Shown: piece after piece, positions 1 through 5,572 of the stretch
Layout: every line of letters starts with the position of its first letter
Position numbering within the stretch: the stretch's first letter is position 1
Program-made: the position numbers and the translations under genes
Notes under the pieces: model-generated
What the model was told of the DNA's origin: nothing
The model's database searches: none
The model's input: the letters and a program-made list of their open reading frames with translations, nothing else
DNA from: DUOX01 sp050944015
Lineage (GTDB): Bacteria; Bacillota; Clostridia; Oscillospirales; Oscillospiraceae
Assembly: GCA_050944015.1 (NCBI GenBank)
Contig: JBMNQG010000076.1
Location: forward strand, 1 to 6,434
Direction of reading: 5' to 3'
DNA length: 6,434 nt

Positions 1-1
1 T

Positions 2-101
2 GTCGCTCCCCACCCGGGGAGCGTGGATTGAAATTGTTCACGGGCGAAGAACCCTGCATAAAGTTAGCGTCGCTCCCCACCCGGGGAGCGTGGATTGAAA
101 T
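2..101 (+). CRISPR. Distal end of a type I-C-like CRISPR array (2 repeats, 1 spacer)
   Basis: Two identical 33-nt direct repeats lie at 2-34 and 69-101, separated by a unique 34-nt spacer (35-68). Each repeat starts GTCGCTCCCC and ends GGATTGAAAT. It contains an 8-bp inverted repeat (CGCTCCCC, 4-11, with GGGGAGCG, 16-23) around an ACCC loop. The 3' ATTGAAAT end, central hairpin and 33/34-nt periodicity match type I-C (Dvulg) repeats as I know them. In that family the ATTGAAA(T) end points away from the leader, so transcription is rightward, the leader and cas operon should lie left of the window, and 101 is the leader-distal end holding the oldest spacer. Unlike many arrays, the last repeat shows no decay. 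No cas gene is visible, so subtype is inferred from the repeat only. I found no match to the spacer elsewhere in the window. Confidence 0.93.
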
Positions 102-395
102 AATGTAAAATTTACAATTTGTGTAAGGTTTAAATGACACCAAATAGTCGCGATTATACAGCCCTGTCATTTTATCGTGCTCACTTATGTACATGCGTTC
201 AATTTCAATTTGCTTTCTTTCAGTGATATCCTGAACTATACAAATATGATTCAGTTTGTTTTCTCCCACTGGAGCAAGGGACGCGACAACCATATTTACC
301 CATACAACCGACCCATCAGGTCTAATAAATCGTTTCTCCATGGAAAAGGAGGGATTTGACCTCTTGACCTTATGGATGTTAACCGTACGTTCTCG
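102..395 (-). pseudogene. Truncated PAS/PAC-GGDEF (diguanylate cyclase-like) remnant
   Basis: The minus strand is open from 395 down into the CRISPR repeat. It encodes a PAS_3/PAC segment with EKRFIRPDGSVVWVN and then VQDITERKQIE, the standard PAC end and linker. HDKMTGLYNRDYL, the opening of a GGDEF domain, follows. About 15 residues later (FKPYTNCKFYI) the frame runs directly into the last CRISPR repeat, so the GGDEF signature, metal site and active-site loop are absent. Upstream, an in-frame TAA (396-398) cuts off the first part of the PAS domain, and no start codon or ribosome binding site is seen. The parent gene would have been a sensor making cyclic di-GMP; this remnant cannot. The likely history is deletion or rearrangement at the array edge. 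Domain identity is from recognised motifs and is strong for PAC plus GGDEF onset. The exact family is unknown. Confidence 0.8.
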
Positions 396-442
396 TTAGT
401 AGTCAGAACCGCACGGCGGAAAGCCCAAGCACACTAAAATAC

Positions 443-742
443 TTATCTGTTTACCTTCCTTTTATGAAATGCCGAGGGGACTAGCCTATATGCTTCTTTT
501 TTATCCATTTTAGTAATGTACCGGGTGGCTATTTGCTTGCCGCAGTTGGGGCAGAAGATGGCCCCGTGATATTTTGAAAAGTCTATGGAACCTTCAATAA
601 TCCTTTCGTTATACATTTTCACAAAGTTGCTGTTGCCTACTTTTTGATATTTGACTATGAAGCAGTGGCAATAGGCGCAGGTAACCTCAAGGATATGGCT
701 GCCTCTGACCTTTTTGCAGTTTGGATTCTTGTATATTTCCAT
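443..742 (-). CDS. Small two-CxxC (zinc-ribbon-like) hypothetical protein
   Basis: A 99-residue protein of unknown function that begins MEIYKNPNCKK. Two CxxC knuckles, CAYC (Cys22/Cys25) and CPNC (Cys64/Cys67), about 40 residues apart, suggest one zinc site of the zinc-ribbon type; Cys9 and Cys27 are extra. The second knuckle has the FCPNCG context common in rubredoxin-like and zinc-ribbon proteins. The tail is basic (FHKRKVNR). The frame also opens with ATG at 766 (107 residues), but that start has no purine-rich site upstream. The Met at 742 is preceded by GGTGAT, which fits a Shine-Dalgarno core with rather short spacing, so I prefer 742; the Met at 748 is also possible. I have a sense of similar small proteins in other Clostridia but cannot name a family. 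A nucleic-acid or protein-binding role would be a guess. Confidence 0.7.
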   Translation of the reverse strand: MEIYKNPNCKKVRGSHILEVTCAYCHCFIVKYQKVGNSNFVKMYNERIIEGSIDFSKYHGAIFCPNCGKQIATRYITKMDKKEAYRLVPSAFHKRKVNR

Positions 743-811
743 TTTCATCACCAAGCCGCTATCCATTTTATTGAATTACGCCGTAAGATATGTAAAGCCC
801 ATAAAGAGTGA

Positions 812-842
812 TTTATAGCTGAAAGACCTTCCGTCCTGTCAA
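812..842 (-). promoter_or_regulatory. Possible promoter for the zinc-ribbon-like gene
   Basis: Read on the minus strand, a perfect TTGACA (842-837) is followed 19 nt later by TATAAA (817-812), about 45-70 nt ahead of the candidate starts of the small two-CxxC gene. The spacer is two bases longer than ideal for sigma-A, and the -35 box overlaps the end of the broken DUF2812 gene. It would let the small gene be transcribed independently of that pseudogene. Inference from sequence only. Confidence 0.3.
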
Positions 843-1998
843 TTCTTTGAAATACTTTCCGCCATAATCTCCGCCCAGTCCTCCAATTCCATTATATAAC
901 TTTCCGAGGTCTGGTAGAAATACGCTCTGACGACTATGTTGTCCTGTTGAATCACAATGACAGGGAAGTGGAGTTTTGAGTAAGCAGCTACAAAGTCCGC
1001 ATTCAAAATCGGCGCATCCATGTGCTCGTATCCCCGTCTCCACCTGTCAATGCGGTTGCAATCCTTCGCAATCAGCCGGGCGACCCATGGACTGACAGTT
1101 TCAAAATATTCAACATACAACCCGCCTTTTAGGACATTTCCGTCTGACGTTGTGATCTCAGCATGTTCGTTGAAGTCAATGCACCTGGGAGCAAGCCAAT
1201 CTGACCACTCCATGACGGTGTTGATGTTTCCGCCCGACATGCATAGCTTTCCAGCGATACTCTGTCTTCATTAAAAGCATGCTTACCCCAAATATTAAGA
1301 AGCAAGCATATAATCGTGATTGCCAGGCCGATCTGTATAAATTTTTTTCCAATATGTCTGTACGACCTTTTCCGCCAATTATTCGAACATCCCAGTGTTC
1401 CTGTCTCCCGCAGCTTTTTTTGCAGCCTGGACAGGGATATTAAGGCCATTACCGAGTCAGCGATGGTCAGCAATACAAAAAATGATGCAAGCAGGAAAAC
1501 CCATGTTTTTATTGTGACCGCCGTGAGCACCAGTCCGCCGCGGAATAGGAACAGAGGATAAAGAATTGACCAAAACAGTGTGTAAATTACCGCGCCCATC
1601 TGCCTTTTTTTCACGGCGTTCAGCGCCATTGCCTGTACCTCGGAGTCGGTGTGCAGTTCTCTGGCCACCGGCTGGAAGCTGCGGTAAATATGGAAGTTGC
1701 CGCGCTTTCCCACATATGTCCATGAATACTTTTCGGCTAGTTCCAACTGCTCAGGGTCGGGGCCTCCTCCGTTTTCCGACCACATGCTTGTGCTTTTCTG
1801 GGCTGCCTCCAGACGGTATATTGCTCTGCGGGGGGTGTCGTATTCAAAAATTGCGATTCCGGCGAAAATACCGTCCTTGGCCAGGAAAAGACCCTTCCGC
1901 GCCATATCGGATAACCAGCTTTCCATGCCCTCCATATCATAGGCAGGGCAGGGGATAATACGATAGATTTTTTGTCCTTTTTTATATTTCCTTGACAT
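839..1998 (-). pseudogene. DUF2812 family membrane protein, broken by a frame change near 1240
   Basis: The first frame (1998 down to about 1240, 253 residues) starts MSRKYKKGQK and carries the DUF2812 domain: a soluble part with ESWLSDMARKGLFL, YRLEAAQKSTSMWS and GNFHIYRSF (roughly 20-110). Three hydrophobic segments follow at about 134-152, 158-180 and 220-237, typical of this membrane family. It ends at EDRVSLESYA. The family's C-terminal block (NTVMEWSDWLAPR ... GGLYVEYFETVSPWVARLIA ... YFYQTSESYIMELEDWAEIM) continues in another frame from 1240 to a stop at 839. As I remember intact homologs, about 20 residues should lie between these parts, so a short deletion that also shifted the frame is likelier than a single-base error. 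DUF2812 proteins are often encoded next to a PadR-type repressor; none is present here. Their function is unknown. The start at 1998 is forced by an upstream stop and has only a weak ribosome binding site. Confidence 0.78.
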
Positions 1999-2062
1999 CC
2001 ATTTGCCTGGTAGTCGGAAAATAGCCTAACCCGGCTTGAATTAGAGCCTGATATTTCAATAC

Positions 2063-2092
2063 TTGTAAAATAATAACAGCATAGATTATAAT
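2063..2092 (+). promoter_or_regulatory. Probable sigma-A promoter for the serine dehydratase gene
   Basis: TTGTAA (2063-2068) and a perfect TATAAT (2087-2092) are separated by 18 nt. Transcription would start near 2099, leaving a leader of about 100 nt before the ATG at 2202. The -10 box lies inside a perfect 14-bp palindrome, TTATAATATTATAA (2086-2099), which also presents a TATAAT on the other strand, facing the DUF2812 gene. No good -35 was seen for that direction. The -35 for the rightward promoter is only a partial match. Confidence 0.5.
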
Positions 2093-2158
2093 ATTATAAG
2101 CGAGTGATGTATTGCCTATCCCAAAGCTTCAAAGCGGCAAATTAGTTGAATAACAGTG

Positions 2159-2194
2159 CCTCGGACTGACAAAGGCCTGGGCTGAGACCGGAGG
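2159..2194 (+). promoter_or_regulatory. Possible Shine-Dalgarno-sequestering stem in the serine dehydratase leader
   Basis: CCTCGG (2159-2164) can pair with CCGGAGG (2188-2194), leaving G2190 bulged. The 3' arm contains the GGAGG ribosome binding site that sits 7 nt before the ATG. When formed, the stem would hide the start site. It has only six pairs and a 23-nt loop, so it could be chance. No known riboswitch consensus was recognised. Confidence 0.25.
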
Positions 2195-2201
2195 TAAGTC
2201 C

Positions 2202-3422
2202 ATGAAAACAATTCGGGACGTTTATAAGATTGGAACAGGGCCTTCCAGTTCTCACACGATGGGGCCGGCTTTTGTAGCTGAAGTATTTAAGAAGGAAAAC
2301 CCGGAGGCGGACCGTTTTGAGGTTCTCCTGTATGGTTCCCTGTCTAAAACCGGACGGGGGCACGGCACGGATCGGGTGCTGAAACAGGCGTTTTCCCCGG
2401 TGGAAACCGAAGTGATTTTTACCGACCGCGACCTGAAAGGCATGCGCCATCCCAATACGCTCGACCTGATAGCCTACCGCGGCGGCATGGAGCTGAGCCG
2501 CATGAGGGCGTATAGCATCGGCGGCGGTGATATCATTATCGAAGGATGTGCTGAGGAGAACACCGGCATGGAAGAGGTTTACCTGGAAAATTCCTTTGCC
2601 GAGATTAAGCAGTTTTGCCAGTACCGACATATAGACCTAGTGGAATATATCGCCATAAACGAAGGCGAGGAAATATGGGATTTCCTTGCGGAAATCTGGA
2701 AAGCCATGCAAAGGTCGGTGGAGGAGGGGCTTTCTTGCGAAGGGGTGCTTCCAGGAGGCTTGAACATTGTCCGCAAGGCTAAATATCTCTACGAATACCA
2801 GCTAAAAAACGAACACCCCGAGGTTGTCGAATGCCAGAAGGTCTGCGCCTATGCCTATGCAGTTGCAGAGCAAAACGCCGATAACGGCACGATTGTTACC
2901 GCCCCCACCTGCGGCGCCGCCGGCGTGGTGCCTGCCGTGCTGTATCACTTCCGGCAGAAGCGAAATCTCTCCGAGGAAGAGATAGCGCACGCCATTGGTG
3001 TAGCCGGACTGTTTGGAGCGCTGGCCAAGAGGAACGCCTCCGTTTCCGGCGCCGAATGCGGCTGCCAGGCGGAGATAGGCGTGGCCTGCTCCATGGCGGC
3101 GGCGGCCCTGGGACAGGTTTTCCATTACGATATCAACCAAATCGAGTACGCCGCCGAGATTGCCCTGGAGCATCATTTGGGGCTCACCTGCGACCCCATC
3201 CGGGGGCTGGTGCAGGTGCCGTGCATAGAGCGGAACGCGGTGGCCGCCATGCGGGCCATCAACGCCGCGAATCTCTCATACTTCCTGGCCGATACGCGCA
3301 CCATCAGCTTTGATATGGTGCTGAAAAGCATGTACCACACGGGGCTTGACATGAACCGCCGCTACCGTGAAACCGCAGAAGGGGGGCTGGCCCACGCTTA
3401 CAGCCGCCGCGGCCGTAGGTAG
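2202..3422 (+). CDS. sdaA: L-serine ammonia-lyase (serine dehydratase), iron-sulfur-dependent, single chain
   Basis: Converts L-serine to pyruvate and ammonia in the cytoplasm using an oxygen-sensitive [4Fe-4S] cluster, feeding serine into central metabolism in anaerobes. The 406-residue chain joins the beta domain (about 1-150) and the catalytic alpha domain (about 160-400). The beta domain shows KIGTGPSSSHTMGP, LTG-like SLSKTGRGHGTD and YSIGGGDIIIEG. The alpha domain shows LPGGLNIVRKA, TAPTCGAAGVVPA and GAECGCQAEIGVACSMAAAAL. By spacing to the Legionella enzyme, the cluster ligands should be Cys288, Cys330 (TCDP) and Cys341 (QVPC). It is about 50 residues shorter than the E. coli or Legionella proteins, mostly in the beta domain. 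Its basic tail (SRRGRR) lacks the C-terminal cysteine that reaches into the active site there. No ACT domain is seen. A strong GGAGG 7 nt before the ATG fixes the start. It appears to be a single-gene unit with its own promoter and terminator. Confidence 0.96.
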   Translation: MKTIRDVYKIGTGPSSSHTMGPAFVAEVFKKENPEADRFEVLLYGSLSKTGRGHGTDRVLKQAFSPVETEVIFTDRDLKGMRHPNTLDLIAYRGGMELSRMRAYSIGGGDIIIEGCAEENTGMEEVYLENSFAEIKQFCQYRHIDLVEYIAINEGEEIWDFLAEIWKAMQRSVEEGLSCEGVLPGGLNIVRKAKYLYEYQLKNEHPEVVECQKVCAYAYAVAEQNADNGTIVTAPTCGAAGVVPAVLYHFRQKRNLSEEEIAHAIGVAGLFGALAKRNASVSGAECGCQAEIGVACSMAAAALGQVFHYDINQIEYAAEIALEHHLGLTCDPIRGLVQVPCIERNAVAAMRAINAANLSYFLADTRTISFDMVLKSMYHTGLDMNRRYRETAEGGLAHAYSRRGRR

Positions 3423-3440
3423 AATTCTACATATAAAATT

Positions 3441-3472
3441 AAACCAGCAGGCGTTTTGCTAGCGGGTTTTTT
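3441..3472 (+). terminator. Probable intrinsic terminator after the serine dehydratase gene
   Basis: Nineteen bases after the stop, ACC-AGCA (3443-3449) can pair with TGCT ... GGT (3457-3460 and 3465-3467), with a 7-nt loop and a 4-nt bulge on the 3' side. A run of six T follows (3467-3472). The stem is imperfect, so strength is uncertain. Its position right behind the gene supports the call. Confidence 0.6.
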
Positions 3473-3552
3473 GCAAAATACAGCCGGATGCGTCACCAGA
3501 TTTGTATCCGCCCCATAATCTGAAAGAGAATCTGAAAAAAGGCGGGTGCAAA

Positions 3553-4547
3553 ATGGTTTCTATCTTGTCAATCGACGGCGGGGGCATCAGGGGTATTATC
3601 CCCGCGGCTTTTTTTTAATTGAGTTTGAAAAGAGAACGGGCAAACCCATCAGCGAGCTTTTCGACATTATTGCCGGCACCTCGACAGGCGGAATTCTGGC
3701 CGTGGCGCTCACGGTGCCGGGCAGCCGGGGAAGGCCGAAGTACTCTGCTGAGAAGATATACTCCTTATACATTGAGCACGGCGGGACTATCTTTAACCGG
3801 AGCCTGCTTCGCTCCGCAGCAACGCTCGGCGGCCTTTTGGGGCCCAAGTATTCGCCCCGCGGGCTGGAGTCTTTGCTGGAGCAGTATTTTGGAGATAAAA
3901 GGCTGCATGAAACTCTGACGGAGATAATCGTCACCGCTTACGACATGGCAAGCAGCACGCCATGGTTTTTCAAGACATCCTTTGCAAAAAACCACCGCGC
4001 GCCTGAAGACGACCCGCTGCTAGCGCAGGTTGTCCGCGCCACCACGGCGGTGCCGGCATTCTTCCCGCCGCTTACAATGGAAGGGCACTGCATGGTTGAC
4101 GGCGGGGTATTCGCCAGCAACCCGGGGCTTTGCGCATATGCGCACGCGAAAAACCTGTATCCCGAGGAAACGGAATTTCTGGTCATATCTCTTGGAACAG
4201 GGGTTCAGACACACCACCGGCCATGCTCGAAAATAAAGGATTGGGGCATTGCGGACTGGGCTGTGCCAATAATTGCAGTCTTGCTGAACTCCTCCAGCGA
4301 GACGGTCAATTACCAGATGAAAACGCTGGTTGGCGGCGAAAACTACGCGCGCTTTCAGGTGAAGCTGGACGACCAAACGGCGGAAATGGACGACGCAAGC
4401 CCGGAAAATATCAGAAGGCTTGAAGCCCTCGCCCAGGCGGCAGTAAGAGAGAATTCCGCAAAAATAGACCAGCTTTGCAGCAGGCTGATGAAAAGGGAGG
4501 AAAAGTCTCGGCCCGTTAAGCGCAATGCGAGGGTGTATACATATTGA
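3553..4547 (+). CDS. Patatin-like phospholipase, reading frame interrupted at a T8 run
   Basis: Predicted lipid acyl hydrolase of the patatin family. The ATG at 3553 has a good ribosome binding site (AAGGCGGGTG, 4 nt upstream) and opens MVSILSIDGGGIRGIIPAAFF, which holds the oxyanion-hole motif DGGGIRG (8-14), then hits TAA at 3616-3618. The rest (LIEFEKRTGKPISELFDIIAGTSTGG onward) is in the -1 frame from the T-run 3609-3616 to the stop at 4547. Joined, it gives about 331 residues with nucleophile Ser44 in GTSTG and catalytic Asp183 in MVDGGVFASNPG, so the fold is complete. An upstream ATG at 3546 stays open, but its first ~20 residues (MQNGFYLVNRRRGHQ...) are out-of-frame nonsense and destroy the DGGG motif. 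The gap may be one lost T, a switchable tract, slippage, or a base-calling error. Related patatins serve as CBASS effectors (CapV), but no cyclase gene adjoins it here. It is flanked by terminators, so it is probably monocistronic. Confidence 0.85.
3578..3616 (+). promoter_or_regulatory. Hairpin plus T8 tract inside the start of the patatin gene
   Basis: GCGGGG (3578-3583) can pair with CCCCGC (3600-3605), or GGGG (3590-3593) with CCCC (3600-3603) across a 6-nt loop. Three bases later comes a run of eight T (3609-3616). The arrangement resembles an intrinsic terminator or a transcription-slippage site and coincides exactly with the frame break. For translation, T TTT TTT (3609-3615) followed at once by TAA is also a valid -1 slippery heptamer. 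The hairpin arms encode the conserved glycine-rich motif, so pairing may be a by-product of coding. Confidence 0.4.
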
Positions 4548-4607
4548 CCGCCGCCGGCTGAGCACCGCTTTTAATTTAAAAATGCGGAAAAGTATAAGCG
4601 CAAAACA

Positions 4608-4631
4608 AAAACTCGCCAGTAAGCGAGTTTT
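4608..4631. terminator. Bidirectional intrinsic terminator between converging genes
   Basis: A perfect 9-bp stem, AAAACTCGC (4608-4616) with GCGAGTTTT (4623-4631), encloses the loop CAGTAA. The plus strand ends in TTTTATTAT. The minus strand ends in TTTTGTTTT. It sits about 60 nt after the patatin stop and about 100 nt after the minus-strand radical SAM stop, so it can serve both. Confidence 0.85.
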
Positions 4632-4645
4632 ATTATACATGAAAA

Positions 4646-4690
4646 TTGCTGCGGCAGGCTATATGCCTCAGCCTTTTATTTCTGCAGCAA
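4646..4690. repeat. Nested inverted repeat downstream of the radical SAM gene
   Basis: TTGCTGC (4646-4652) is the complement of GCAGCAA (4684-4690), and AGGC (4656-4659) with GCCT (4665-4668) forms an inner stem. On the minus strand the structure is followed by TTTT, so it may be a weak first terminator for the radical SAM operon ahead of the stronger hairpin at 4608-4631. The 185 bases between the patatin and radical SAM stops hold only these two structures; no gene is seen there. Confidence 0.3.
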
Positions 4691-4732
4691 AAATTATTCA
4701 CCTTCTCAGAGCCAGGGCTATATCTTCTTTTA

Positions 4733-5572
4733 TCAGCAATTGCCCACAAAGACGTGTTTCAGGTGCCTTTTGGCAATTTCAGCCAAACGGTAAACCCTGC
4801 CGACAGGCGTGGGCAGCCTGTCAGTCATTTTCCAGGAGGGGAAGAACCGCGTCACGTGCAATGTGATGTCCTTATCCAGGCCGGCCAGCCATGACGCTAT
4901 CTCTTCGATTTCCTCTTCGGTGTCGTTTTCACCGGGGATAATCAAAGTTGTTACTTCCACGTGGCAGCGCTTTGCCGCAATTTTTATGGTATTCAGCACG
5001 GTATCAAGGTCGCCGCCCATGCGCCTGTAAAAGTCATGCCTGAAGGATTTCAGGTCGATGTTCATCGCATCAAAGTACGGCAGTATTTCAAGAAGAAGCT
5101 GCTCGTTGATGCACCCGTTGGTCACCGCCACGTTGGCAAGGCCGCGCTGGCGGATGAGCCTAGCGCAGTCCATAACAAACTCATAGCTTATGAAGGGCTC
5201 GTTGTACGTATAAGCAAGCCCGACGTTCCCGTGCGGCTTTAACTCCACCGCACGTTCCACAAGCTCCTCGGGAGTTGTTTCGAACCAGCGCGCCGTGCCG
5301 CCGTCCTTGTCGGGATCCGCCATGGATATTTTACAGTTCTGGCAGAACAGGCAGCGCATGTTGCAGCCGTAGCTTCCGACGGAAAGTATCCTGCTGCCGG
5401 GCTTGAACCTGTACAGCGGCTTCTTTTCAATAGGGTCAAGGGCAATTGACGTTATGCGGCCGTAGTTTTCGCATATTATTTCGCCGCCCATGTTCCTCCT
5501 TGCCCGGCAAACCCCAAGCTGTCCCTCGGCAAGGCTGCAGTTATGGTGGCAAATCCCGCACCTAACCTTCAT
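4733..5572 (-). CDS. amrS: AmmeMemoRadiSam system radical SAM enzyme
   Basis: A 279-residue radical SAM enzyme of the PflA-like branch, the third member of the AmmeMemoRadiSam system. The cluster motif CxxxCxxC is Cys70, Cys74 and Cys77 in SYGCNMRCLFCQN. LAYTYNEP (119-126) corresponds to the SAM-contacting strand after it. AVTNGC and NIDLKSF (about 149-177) and HVTRFFP (239-245) follow as expected for the barrel. An N-terminal cysteine set (CGICHHNC, then Cys22 in LGVC) probably binds a metal. The substrate and product are not known to me. The chain stops at HVFVGNC; longer homologs, as I recall, carry an extra Cys-rich tail (CPxC type), and no frame downstream here encodes one, so this is a short form. 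The ATG overlaps the stop of the upstream AMMECR1 gene by 4 nt (ATGA), and GAGGTGGTG inside that gene supplies the ribosome binding site, indicating coupled translation. Confidence 0.93.
   Translation of the reverse strand: MKVRCGICHHNCSLAEGQLGVCRARRNMGGEIICENYGRITSIALDPIEKKPLYRFKPGSRILSVGSYGCNMRCLFCQNCKISMADPDKDGGTARWFETTPEELVERAVELKPHGNVGLAYTYNEPFISYEFVMDCARLIRQRGLANVAVTNGCINEQLLLEILPYFDAMNIDLKSFRHDFYRRMGGDLDTVLNTIKIAAKRCHVEVTTLIIPGENDTEEEIEEIASWLAGLDKDITLHVTRFFPSWKMTDRLPTPVGRVYRLAEIAKRHLKHVFVGNC

Noticed and set aside
177..359. Plus-strand 60-residue open frame
   Set aside because: It is the antisense shadow of the PAS/PAC-GGDEF remnant, whose minus-strand translation has clear domain motifs.
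375..425. Group II intron 3' end (CGTGCGGTTCTGAC and CGTACGGTT motifs on the minus strand)
   Set aside because: The motifs resemble a domain V 3' strand, but no matching 5' strand or GAAA loop could be paired, and no maturase is nearby.
1020..1274. Plus-strand and other open frames overlapping the DUF2812 region, e.g. 1316-1561 and 1566-1958
   Set aside because: They are antisense to the recognisable DUF2812 coding sequence and have low-complexity, unrecognisable translations.
2171..2200. TPP riboswitch (GCTGAGA motif before the serine dehydratase gene)
   Set aside because: Only the short CTGAGA match is present. The second thi-box core (ACCTGAT...GCCAGCG) is missing, and the gene is not in thiamine metabolism.
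3546..3608. ATG at 3546 as the natural start of the patatin gene
   Set aside because: Its first residues are out of frame with the conserved DGGGIRG motif, and the ATG at 3553 has the better ribosome binding site.
3546..4547. CBASS defence operon centred on the patatin (CapV-like effector)
   Set aside because: No CD-NTase, Cap2 or Cap3-like gene is present. The neighbours are a serine dehydratase and a convergent AmmeMemoRadiSam operon, and terminators lie on both sides.
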